DNA of 7,589 nt from Acidimicrobiia bacterium. Its GTDB lineage: Bacteria; Actinomycetota; Acidimicrobiia; Spongiisociales; JAENVV01. Position 1 is the first letter of the stretch. The number at the start of each line of letters is the position of its first letter. A program made the translations under genes and the position numbers. The DNA lies in contig CP070681.1 in NCBI GenBank assembly GCA_020352575.1, forward strand, positions 1,113,056 to 1,120,644. The letters run 5' to 3'. This document shows positions 1 through 5,805 of this stretch, one piece after another. Under the pieces are notes generated by a model, which saw nothing but the letters and a program-made list of their open reading frames with translations, was not told the origin of the DNA and did not search any database.

Positions 1-230
1 GGGTCCCCGAACACGATGCGGCCGAGTGCCCTCCGATCGATCGCTCCGCCGGTCGCGACCTCGGGCCACCGTTCGACGACTGCCGCGTGCGCGGCACCGT
101 CGGGGGCGAGGACCGCATGGCCGAGGCGATCGGCTTCGATGACGTCCGCGCCCCGCGCGGCGAGGATCCCGGCGACCGTCGACTTGCCCGAACCGATTCC
201 GCCCGTCAGGACGAGGACGGTGTGGCTCAG
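1..230 (-). CDS. coaE: Dephospho-CoA kinase, N-terminal part (cut by window edge)
   Basis: CoaE phosphorylates the 3'-hydroxyl of dephospho-CoA with ATP, the last step of coenzyme A synthesis in the cytosol. About 76 residues are visible. The Walker A loop TGGIGSGKST lies at residues 9-18, followed by the acceptor-side motif ADVIEADRLGHAVL and the conserved IDRRALGRIVFGD stretch; all are typical of the family, which is about 200 residues long, so roughly two thirds lie beyond the window. No ATG, GTG or TTG lies in this frame near the P-loop. The best start is CTG at 230-228, five bases after GGAGGAG, which places eight residues before the P-loop, as the family usually has. The start overlaps the stop of the CBS gene, suggesting translational coupling. 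The family call is very safe; the start codon is inferred. Confidence 0.95.
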   Translation of the reverse strand, partial: MSHTVLVLTGGIGSGKSTVAGILAARGADVIEADRLGHAVLAPDGAAHAAVVERWPEVATGGAIDRRALGRIVFGD

Positions 231-604
231 GTGTACTCCTCCATGACGCCCCAGAGGACATCCTTCATGGAGGCGATCCCGACCAGTTCACCCGTCCGGG
301 TGATCGGGAGGTGGCGATAGCCGACGGCGAGCATCCACCCGGCCGCATCGTCCACCTTGACCTCGACATCGATCGTGTCGGGGTCCGGTGTCATCCACCG
401 CTCGACGGGTTCTGCGTCGGTCTCGCCGGTGTCGGCGGCGGCACGCACGATGTCGCGTTCGGTGAGGATCCCGACCATGGTGCCGTCCTTGTAGACGGCG
501 AGTGATCCGATACCGAGGTCAACCATCATCTGGGCGGCCTGCGACACCGTCGTAGAGGGCGCGCAGCCGGCCGGCGTGCCCTGCACGAGTTCTCGTACCT
601 GCAT
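227..604 (-). CDS. Small protein with two CBS domains
   Basis: The 125-residue product consists almost only of a tandem CBS (Bateman) pair, roughly residues 8-60 and 68-122. The first repeat contains GIGSLAVYKDGTMVGILTER followed by DIV; the second starts at MTPDPDTIDV and contains YRHLPI, GELVGIASMKDVL. Such stand-alone proteins usually bind adenine nucleotides and act as regulators or energy sensors; the ligand and target here cannot be read from the sequence. The ATG at 604 is preceded by AGGAGG with a five-base spacer, which decides the start over longer open-frame options upstream. It follows the terminator of rpsA, so it may have its own promoter (a TACCAT -10-like hexamer at 637-632, weak), and its stop overlaps the start of coaE. 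No membrane segment or attached enzyme domain is present. Confidence 0.9.
   Translation of the reverse strand: MQVRELVQGTPAGCAPSTTVSQAAQMMVDLGIGSLAVYKDGTMVGILTERDIVRAAADTGETDAEPVERWMTPDPDTIDVEVKVDDAAGWMLAVGYRHLPITRTGELVGIASMKDVLWGVMEEYT
236..242 (-). promoter_or_regulatory. Shine-Dalgarno GGAGGAG that sets the CTG start of coaE
   Basis: On the minus strand GGAGGAG is followed by TACAC and then CTG at 230-228. It lies inside the last codons of the CBS gene (its Met-Glu-Glu-Tyr-Thr end). It is the only strong ribosome binding site near the coaE P-loop, and the absence of a conventional start codon in frame makes CTG the best candidate. Confidence 0.6.
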
Positions 605-659
605 GTGGCCCTCCTGGGTCGTGTGCTGCGAATGGTACCCGCGTGGTGCCCACCCAAAG

Positions 660-693
660 CGAAAGGCCCCAGCCGTTCGGGTGGGGCCTTTCG
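660..693 (-). terminator. Hairpin terminator after rpsA
   Basis: A perfect inverted repeat pairs 660-671 with 682-693 (12 bp, sequence CGAAAGGCCCCA and its complement) around a 10-nt loop that can itself form a two-pair stem. On the minus strand it lies 20 nt after the rpsA stop and is followed by CTTTGGG, a poor T-tract. The A/T part at the base of the stem and the position favour termination of rpsA, probably partial because the CBS and coaE genes follow on the same strand. Confidence 0.75.
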
Positions 694-713
694 GTGTTCG
701 GGGGTCGCGGCGC

Positions 714-2360
714 TCAGCGCTGGCCGAGGCCCTTCTCCTTGAGCTCCTGGAGGATCTGCTCGAGGGACTCGTTTCCGGAGAACGCCGGCTCGTCGTCGCG
801 GCCCTTGTCCTCTTCGCGCTCGAACTCGCGGGTCCGAGGCGCCCTCCGCCGGCGTGGGCGATCGTCGTCGCCGCCGCCGGCACGATCGGGACGAGGCCCA
901 CGGCCGCCACCACCGCCAGCGGCGGCGCGGGGCTCCGACGGACGCTCCTGGTAGCCCGGGAGGGCCTGCTTGATGGAGAGTGACACCCTGCGGCGCTCAC
1001 CGTCCATCTCGGTGATCTTCACCTTCACGACCTGGCCCAGCGAGAGCTCGAGCTCCGGGGATTCGACCCGGTGCATGGCGATCTCGGAGACGTGTACGAG
1101 GCCCTCGACACCTTCGCCGACAGTGACGAACGCACCGAACGGGACGGTCTTGGTGACGGAGCCCTCCACGACCCCACCGACCTCATGTGCCTCGCTGAAC
1201 TCCTCCCACGGGTCCTTCTGCGTCTGCTTGATCGACAGCGAGATGCGCTCCCGGTCACGGTCGACCTCGAGCACCTTCACGGTGACCTTGTCGCCGACCT
1301 TGACGACCTCGGATGGGTGGTTGACGTGCTGGTACGAGAGTTCGGAGACGTGGACGAGGCCGTCCATGCCGCCGAGGTCCACGAACGCACCGAAGTTCAC
1401 GACCGAGGAGACGACACCCTCGGCGATGTTGCCCTCGGCGAGGTCGTCCAGGAACGCCTGGCGCTGCTCGGCCTGCTCCTCTTCGAGGTAGGCACGACGG
1501 GAGAGCACGACGTTGTTCCGGTTGCGGTCGATCTCGATGACCTTCGCCTCGATCGTCTCGCCGATGTACGGATCGAGGTCGCGCACACGACGCAACTCCA
1601 CGAGGGAGGCCGGGAGGAAGCCGCGGAGGCCGATGTCGACGATGAGGCCACCCTTGACGACCTCGATGACCGGTCCGGTCACGGTCTCCTTCGCTGCGGC
1701 GACCTGCTCGATGCGGCCCCAGGCACGCTCGTACTGGGCCCGCTTCTTCGAGAGCACGAGGCGGCCCTCTTCGTCCTCCTTGTCGAGGACGAGGGCTTCG
1801 ATCTCCTCACCCTCGCTCACGACGGTGGACGGGTCCACGGCCTTGCGGATGGAGAGTTCGTTGAGCGGGATGACACCCTCGGACTTGAAGCCGATGTCGA
1901 CGAGCACCTCGTCGCGGCCGATGGCGACGACGTGGCCCTTGACGATGTCGCCCTCCTCGAAGTCGAGCATCGTCATGTTGAGCGCGGCTTCGAAGTCGAT
2001 GTCGTCCGGGAGGTCACTCAGGTCCTGCGCCTCGATCGCCGGCTTCAGCGCAGCCGGCTCGGCTACGGGGGCGGCGGGAGCCTCGGGCTCCTCGGCGACC
2101 GGGGCTTCCTCTACGGGAGCCTCTTCCACGGCAGCCGGGGCTTCCTCTACAGGAGCCTCTTCCACGGCAGCCGGGGCTTCCTCTACAGGAGCCTCTTCCA
2201 CGGCAGCCGGGGCCTCGGCGGCCTCCTCGATGGCGTCGGCGGCATCGTCGGGCGATGCCGGGGTGGCGTCGGCCTCGGGGGCCTCGGCCTCGACGGCGGC
2301 AGCAGGTGCCTCCGTCGTCTCGGGCGCTGCATCTTCCAGCGCGGGGTCGTGTTCAGACAT
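714..2360 (-). CDS. rpsA: 30S ribosomal protein S1, four S1 domains with long acidic N-terminus
   Basis: S1 binds mRNA and helps it dock on the 30S subunit. The 548-residue product has four S1 (OB-fold) domains at about 135-207, 222-289, 308-378 and 393-465, as in other actinobacterial S1 proteins, against six in E. coli. Domains 3 and 4 carry the clear signatures NFGAFVDLGGMDGLVHVSE and PFGAFVTVGEGVEGLVHVSE. Residues 1 to about 110 are low-complexity Ala/Glu/Pro, with three 12-residue repeats (about 53-88). Residues 478-525 are Gly/Arg/Asp-rich, followed by a short helix SLEQILQELKEKGLGQR at the C-terminus. The chosen ATG at 2360 has GGAGGT 13 nt upstream, an unusually wide spacing; the frame is open further upstream but has no better start. 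It follows polA by 104 nt, an order shared with mycobacteria. Confidence 0.97.
   Translation of the reverse strand: MSEHDPALEDAAPETTEAPAAAVEAEAPEADATPASPDDAADAIEEAAEAPAAVEEAPVEEAPAAVEEAPVEEAPAAVEEAPVEEAPVAEEPEAPAAPVAEPAALKPAIEAQDLSDLPDDIDFEAALNMTMLDFEEGDIVKGHVVAIGRDEVLVDIGFKSEGVIPLNELSIRKAVDPSTVVSEGEEIEALVLDKEDEEGRLVLSKKRAQYERAWGRIEQVAAAKETVTGPVIEVVKGGLIVDIGLRGFLPASLVELRRVRDLDPYIGETIEAKVIEIDRNRNNVVLSRRAYLEEEQAEQRQAFLDDLAEGNIAEGVVSSVVNFGAFVDLGGMDGLVHVSELSYQHVNHPSEVVKVGDKVTVKVLEVDRDRERISLSIKQTQKDPWEEFSEAHEVGGVVEGSVTKTVPFGAFVTVGEGVEGLVHVSEIAMHRVESPELELSLGQVVKVKITEMDGERRRVSLSIKQALPGYQERPSEPRAAAGGGGGRGPRPDRAGGGDDDRPRRRRAPRTREFEREEDKGRDDEPAFSGNESLEQILQELKEKGLGQR
2101..2208 (-). repeat. Three tandem 36-bp repeats inside rpsA
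   Basis: Units lie at 2101-2136, 2137-2172 and 2173-2208 with no spacer. Units 2 and 3 are identical; unit 1 differs by a single base (2115 g versus a). Each encodes 12 residues of an Ala-Ala-Val-Glu-Glu-Ala-Pro-Val-Glu-Glu-Ala-Pro pattern, so gain or loss of units keeps the frame. The near-identity at the DNA level points to recent duplication. Confidence 0.95.
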
Positions 2361-2395
2361 AGTGGTGTGGGTTACCTCCGGGGGGGTACTCCCAG

Positions 2396-2416
2396 CGGCG
2401 CGGCAAGCCTGCGCCG
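2396..2416 (-). other. Hairpin in the rpsA leader
   Basis: CGGCGC (2396-2401) pairs with GCGCCG (2411-2416) around a 9-nt loop, within the 104-nt gap between polA and rpsA. It lies 36 nt upstream of the rpsA start codon, just before GGAGGT. It could be a leader structure for S1 autoregulation, known from E. coli, or a weak polA terminator; it lacks a T-tract. Confidence 0.35.
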
Positions 2417-2428
2417 TGGGGCGGCAGC

Positions 2429-2458
2429 ACCATACCACCGGGCCCCCGCCTATGGCAG
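2429..2458 (-). promoter_or_regulatory. Possible rpsA promoter
   Basis: On the minus strand, CTGCCA (2458-2453, four of six matches to TTGACA) and TATGGT (2434-2429, fits the actinobacterial TANNNT pattern) are separated by 18 bp. Transcription would start near 2422, giving a leader of about 60 nt that contains the hairpin at 2396-2416. The match is modest and rpsA could also be read through from polA. Confidence 0.35.
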
Positions 2459-2464
2459 GTCGAG

Positions 2465-5074
2465 CTACTTCGCAGCGTCGAGGTTGGCGCCCGAGGCGAC
2501 GTCGACCACGAGCGGGACGTCGAGGGCGACGATCCCCTCCATGGCCTCGCGCAACAGGGAACCGACCCGGTCGAGGTCCTCGCGGGGGCACTCGGCGACG
2601 AGTTCGTCGTGGATCTGGAGCAGCACGGTTGCGCCTGTGCCGGCCAGTTGCCGGTCGACCTCGACCATGGCGAGTTTGATGATGTCGGCTGCGCTCCCCT
2701 GCAACGGGGCGTTGAGCGCCATCCGCTCGCCCATCTGGCGCACGCGCCAGTTGTCGGACCGCAGCTCCGGGAGGTACCGCCGGCGACCGAACATCGTCTC
2801 GGTGTAGCCACGCTGCTTCGCCTCCTCGACGGCGCCGTGGAGGAACTCCTGCACCGATGGGAACTGGCCGAAGTAGCCGTCGATGAGTTCCTGGGCCTCT
2901 CCCCGGGGGATCTCGAGGCGCTCGGCCAGCCCATATGCCTCCATCCCGTAGAGGAGCCCGAAGTTGACCGCCTTCGCCCGGTTGCGCATCTCGCCCGTCA
3001 CCTCGCCGATGTCCACGTGGTTCACACGGGCTGCGGTTGCGGCGTGGATGTCCTGGCCCTGCCGGAACGCCTCGACGAGGCCCGTGTCGCCGCTCATGTG
3101 GGCGAGGAGCCGGAGCTCGATCTGGGAGTAGTCCGCAACGATGAACTCGCAGCCCTCCCGCGGCACGAACGCACGTCGCACGGTGCGGCCCGTCTCGGAC
3201 CGAATCGGGATGTTCTGCAGGTTGGGGTTGTCCGAGCTGAGGCGGCCGGTCGCCGATCCCATCTGGTTGTAGGTCGTGTGGATGCGACCGTCGTCCGCGA
3301 TGAGCGGGAGGTAGCCCTCGACGTACGTGCCCCGGAGCTTCTCGAGCTCCCGGTAGCGGAGCAGCTTCTCAACCACCGGGTGCTCGCCGGCGAGCTTGGC
3401 GAGCACGGAGGCATCGGTCGATGGGGCTCCCTTTGCGGTCTTCTTGATCACCGGCAAGCCGAGTTGGTCGAAGAGGATCTCGCGGAGCTGCGTGGTCGAG
3501 TTGACGTTGAAGGGCCCACCGGCGAGTGCATGGATCTCTTCTTCGAGCGCTCCGAGCTCGGCCCGCAGGTCGTCGCCGAGCTGTTCGAGGTAGGGGCGGT
3601 CGATGGCAATGCCTTCGTGCTCCATGCCGGCGAGGATCGGGATGAGCGGCAGCTCGATACGGCCCAGCACGTCCTCCGTGTCCTGTTCGGCGAGTTGCTC
3701 GGTGAACGCCTCGGCGAGCCTCCGTACCGCTACGGCTTCCCGGGCTGCGGTGTCCAGGTCGGGGCCGGCCCCGAAGTCCAACATGCCCTGGTCCCCGGCA
3801 TCACGTTCATCGGAGGGAGCGAGTTCGAGCCGCAGGTGGCGCGCCACGAGGTCTCGCAGGTCGTAGCTCCTCGTGGCAGGGTTGAGCACGTAGGCGGCGA
3901 GGGCGGTGTCCATGCCAACCCCCTCGATGGCGACATCGAGGTCGAGGAGGTGCCGGACGAGCGGCTTGAGGTGGTGCCCCACCCACCCGGCGTCGACATC
4001 TCCGAGCACGCCGGCCACCTCCGGGAGGAGCTCGGTACCGACGAGGACCGGGGCGTCCGACCCGGGGGCGAGCACGAACAGCCCTACGAGGTCGCCGAGG
4101 TCCCAGAGGGGATGCAGGACGGCACCGCGCACGAGCACGGCACGGGCGGCGTCTGCATCCACTGCTCGGCCGTGGTCGACCTCCAACGTCTCGGCGACGT
4201 GGTCCATCTCGGGGTGCAACGCCTTGAGGTCATCCCAGATGCTGTGGAACTCGAGGGACTCGACCAGTTCGGTCATCGCCTCCTCGTCCCAATCCGTCCA
4301 GGTCAGGCCATCGGGGCCGGGCACCGGGCGGTCGGTGACGATCTTCATGAGATGGCGGTTGCGAAATGCCGCCTCCCGGTGCTCCGACAGGTTCTCCCGG
4401 AGCTTCGGGGTGAGTTCCTCGAGGTGGTCGTATATGCCCTCGAGGGAACCGTGCTCTCGCAGGAGTTTCGACGCCGTCTTCTCCCCCACGCCGGGCACGC
4501 CCGGCAGGTTGTCGGAGGTGTCACCGCGGAGTGCGGCGAATTCGAGGTAGCTCGCCGGTGGGAGGCCGTACTTCTCCTCGATCCACGCAGGGTCGGCAAG
4601 CACCGACTCGCTGATCCCCTTCACCGGGTAGAGCACCCTGATGTGGCCATCGACCAGTTGGTAGGCGTCCCGATCACCCGTCACGATGAGCACGTCCCAC
4701 CCGTCGTCCTCGGCTCGGACGGCGAGCGAACCGAGGAGGTCGTCGGCCTCGAAGCCGGCCTCACTCAGTTGGGTGACACCCATGGCGTCGAGGAACGCAC
4801 GGATGAGGGGGACTTGGCTCTTGAAGATGTCCGGCGTGGGCTTCCGCTGCGCCTTGTACTCGGGGTACTCCTCTCGGCGGAACGTCTCCCGGGACTCGTC
4901 CCATGCGACGGCGAGGCGGTCGATGTCGTGGTCGGCGAGGAGCCTGACGAGCATCCGGGCGAAGCCGAAGGCAGCGTTCGTCACCTGGCCTGAGGACGTC
5001 TGCAGGGTGTCGGGGAGGGCGTAGAAGGCCCGGTAGGCCATCGAGTGGCCATCAATGAGCGCGAGCGTCGACAT
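2465..5074 (-). CDS. polA: DNA polymerase I
   Basis: Pol I fills gaps in repair and removes RNA primers. The 869-residue product is full length. The 5' nuclease domain (1 to about 290) has LIDGHSMAYRAFYAL (Asp8), AWDES (Asp59), EADDLL (Glu109, Asp111, Asp112), GDRDAYQLV (Asp134, Asp136) and GDTSDNLPGVPGVGEKTASK (Asp185, Asp188, helix-hairpin-helix). The middle 3'-5' exonuclease domain (about 300-470) is decayed: no DxE, the region matching the E. coli N-x3-D motif reads GHHLKPLVR, and no Y-x3-D. The polymerase domain has motif A DYSQIELR (648-655), motif B RNRAKAVNFGLLYG (697-710) and motif C HDE (822-824). Phe705 occupies the E. coli Phe762 site. The ATG at 5074 has no clear Shine-Dalgarno and lies 18 nt after the preceding gene, so coupling is likely. 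Confidence 0.98.
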   Translation of the reverse strand: MSTLALIDGHSMAYRAFYALPDTLQTSSGQVTNAAFGFARMLVRLLADHDIDRLAVAWDESRETFRREEYPEYKAQRKPTPDIFKSQVPLIRAFLDAMGVTQLSEAGFEADDLLGSLAVRAEDDGWDVLIVTGDRDAYQLVDGHIRVLYPVKGISESVLADPAWIEEKYGLPPASYLEFAALRGDTSDNLPGVPGVGEKTASKLLREHGSLEGIYDHLEELTPKLRENLSEHREAAFRNRHLMKIVTDRPVPGPDGLTWTDWDEEAMTELVESLEFHSIWDDLKALHPEMDHVAETLEVDHGRAVDADAARAVLVRGAVLHPLWDLGDLVGLFVLAPGSDAPVLVGTELLPEVAGVLGDVDAGWVGHHLKPLVRHLLDLDVAIEGVGMDTALAAYVLNPATRSYDLRDLVARHLRLELAPSDERDAGDQGMLDFGAGPDLDTAAREAVAVRRLAEAFTEQLAEQDTEDVLGRIELPLIPILAGMEHEGIAIDRPYLEQLGDDLRAELGALEEEIHALAGGPFNVNSTTQLREILFDQLGLPVIKKTAKGAPSTDASVLAKLAGEHPVVEKLLRYRELEKLRGTYVEGYLPLIADDGRIHTTYNQMGSATGRLSSDNPNLQNIPIRSETGRTVRRAFVPREGCEFIVADYSQIELRLLAHMSGDTGLVEAFRQGQDIHAATAARVNHVDIGEVTGEMRNRAKAVNFGLLYGMEAYGLAERLEIPRGEAQELIDGYFGQFPSVQEFLHGAVEEAKQRGYTETMFGRRRYLPELRSDNWRVRQMGERMALNAPLQGSAADIIKLAMVEVDRQLAGTGATVLLQIHDELVAECPREDLDRVGSLLREAMEGIVALDVPLVVDVASGANLDAAK

Positions 5075-5092
5075 CGTGGGCGAGGGTACCCG

Positions 5093-5368
5093 TCAGCGGC
5101 TCAGCTTCTCGATGACCTTCTCGAGGTCGGCCTCCCGCTTGGCGATCCGCTCCCGCGTCTTCTCCAGTGCCTTCTCGAATCGCGGGAGATCGGCCTTGAT
5201 CTCGGCCCAGTAGGCGCGGTCGTCTGCGTTGCCCACGATGGCGTCACGCTTCCCGTCGTCGTGCAACGAGCGGTGTTCGGCGAGCTCGGCGGCGAGTTTC
5301 GCCTCGTCACGACGGAGCGCGTCGATCTCGTCGCGCAGCCGGAAGGCCTTGTCCTCGAGTCGTCCCAT
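5093..5368 (-). CDS. Small charged coiled-coil protein, unknown function
   Basis: I do not recognise this 91-residue protein. It is strongly charged and almost wholly helical in appearance: residues 1-36 (LEDKAFRLRDEIDALRRDEA and on) and 58-91 (LPRFEKALEKTRERIAKREA and on) show heptad-like spacing of Leu/Ile/Ala, linked by a short segment around HDDGKRDAIVGNADDRAYW, so an antiparallel helical hairpin is plausible. It has no signal peptide, Cys or catalytic motif. The ATG at 5368 is the only start in the region; AGGGG lies 12 bases upstream, a weak site. It ends 18 nt before polA, suggesting a shared transcript. A tRNA gene begins 52 nt upstream on the opposite strand, so its promoter must lie in or next to that tRNA gene. 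Coding bias and the neat fit between tRNA and polA support a real gene. Confidence 0.7.
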   Translation of the reverse strand: MGRLEDKAFRLRDEIDALRRDEAKLAAELAEHRSLHDDGKRDAIVGNADDRAYWAEIKADLPRFEKALEKTRERIAKREADLEKVIEKLSR

Positions 5369-5419
5369 ACGAGCGAATCGCCCCTCGTCGCCTACGATGG
5401 CGGTCCCCTTCGGGGGTGC

Positions 5420-5502
5420 GCCGGGATGGCGGAATGGTAGACGCGACAGACTCAAAATCTGTTGTCCGTAAGGGCGTGCGGGTTCGAGTCCCGCTCCCGG
5501 TA
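5420..5502 (+). tRNA. tRNA-Leu, anticodon CAA
   Basis: All parts of a class II tRNA can be folded. The acceptor stem pairs 5420-5426 with 5495-5501 (the first pair is G-U), the anticodon stem ACAGA/TCTGT flanks the loop CTCAAAA at 5451-5457 with anticodon CAA at 5453-5455, a long variable arm of 15 nt (5463-5477) forms a GTCC/GGGC stem, and the T arm is GCGGG-TTCGAGT-CCCGC. The discriminator base is A, as in tRNA-Leu. CCA is not encoded (ACA follows the acceptor stem). It reads UUG codons. A TACGAT -10-like hexamer lies at 5393-5398, but no clear -35 was seen. Confidence 0.96.
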
Positions 5503-5545
5503 CAGGTACACGAGCGGCCCCGCGATGGGGCCGTTCGTGTACCTG
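5503..5545 (+). terminator. Very stable hairpin directly after tRNA-Leu
   Basis: Positions 5503-5521 pair with 5527-5545 over 19 bp, with only one G-U pair, around the loop GCGAT. It starts at the base right after the tRNA discriminator base. There is no T-tract, so it is either a factor-assisted terminator or a signal for 3' processing of the tRNA precursor. Being a long inverted repeat it could also block transcription arriving from the other strand. Confidence 0.7.
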
Positions 5546-5565
5546 CTCCCGTAAGCGGTGGGTAG

Positions 5566-5684
5566 CGGACCCGGTGCCGCAGGCACGGGTTCGATACGGA
5601 GGCCCGAAGGGCCGAAGTGCGACGAGCACAGCGAGGAGCTGTCCCGCTCCCAACAATCGACGGACCCGGTGCCGCAGGCACGGG
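5566..5684. repeat. REP-like cluster of short palindromes with a 24-bp direct repeat
   Basis: The 260-bp stretch 5546-5805 holds no convincing gene before the promoter at 5770. The 24-mer CGGACCCGGTGCCGCAGGCACGGG occurs at 5566-5589 and 5661-5684; its core GTGCC-GCA-GGCAC is a hairpin. Between the copies are two more hairpins, GGCCC-GAA-GGGCC at 5601-5613 and ACAGC-GAGGA-GCTGT at 5628-5642. Short palindromes packed between genes are typical of REP/BIME-type interspersed repeats; whether copies exist elsewhere in the genome cannot be seen from here. Confidence 0.6.
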
Positions 5685-5769
5685 AGAGAAACGACGAGCG
5701 CTGACGGACCCGACCCGACGACCGGCTCAGCGTCGAGTACCACTCGCGAAACCGGGCCCCGAAATGCCG

Positions 5770-5799
5770 TTGACGAACATATGTTCGATCCGATAGGTT
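5770..5799 (+). promoter_or_regulatory. Promoter of the SOS-type operon, giving a leaderless transcript
   Basis: TTGACG at 5770-5775 (five of six matches to TTGACA) and TAGGTT at 5794-5799 (fits TANNNT) are 18 bp apart. A start site seven bases after the -10 falls exactly on the GTG codon at 5806, as in the leaderless mRNAs common in actinobacteria. No Shine-Dalgarno precedes that codon, which agrees with this reading. The LexA box fills part of the spacer. Confidence 0.65.
5774..5787. promoter_or_regulatory. LexA binding site (SOS box)
   Basis: CGAACATATGTTCG is a perfect 14-bp palindrome and agrees at every position with the Gram-positive SOS box consensus CGAACRNRYGTTYG; the next base also extends it to GTTCGA, as in mycobacterial boxes. 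It overlaps the end of the -35 element and the spacer, so bound LexA would block RNA polymerase. It lies 19 bp before the start codon of the downstream gene. LexA itself is not in the window. Confidence 0.85.
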
Positions 5800-5805
5800 C
5801 GGTGC

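Noticed and set aside
605..1000. N-terminal extension of the CBS protein up to about 1000
   Set aside because: The extension runs through the rpsA terminator and coding region and reads as Arg/Ser-rich shadow sequence; the ATG at 604 has a strong AGGAGG.
2101..2208. Possible CRISPR-like repeat array, because of the 36-bp unit length
   Set aside because: The units are directly adjacent without spacers, lie in frame inside rpsA and encode a 12-residue peptide repeat.
1071..2807. A long plus-strand open frame (578 codons) opposite rpsA
   Set aside because: It mirrors the GC-rich codons of rpsA and part of polA, has no recognisable domain or ribosome site, and spans the rpsA-polA gap; a typical antisense shadow.
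2609..4993. A long plus-strand open frame (794 codons) opposite polA
   Set aside because: The product is a low-information Val/Glu/Asp/Arg-rich sequence produced by the complement of polA codons; polA shows all family motifs.
5479..5598. Possible integration (att) site: CGGGTTCGA in the tRNA T arm recurs at about 5586-5594
   Set aside because: Only nine bases are shared, the second copy belongs to the REP-like cluster, and there is no integrase or other mobile gene in the window.
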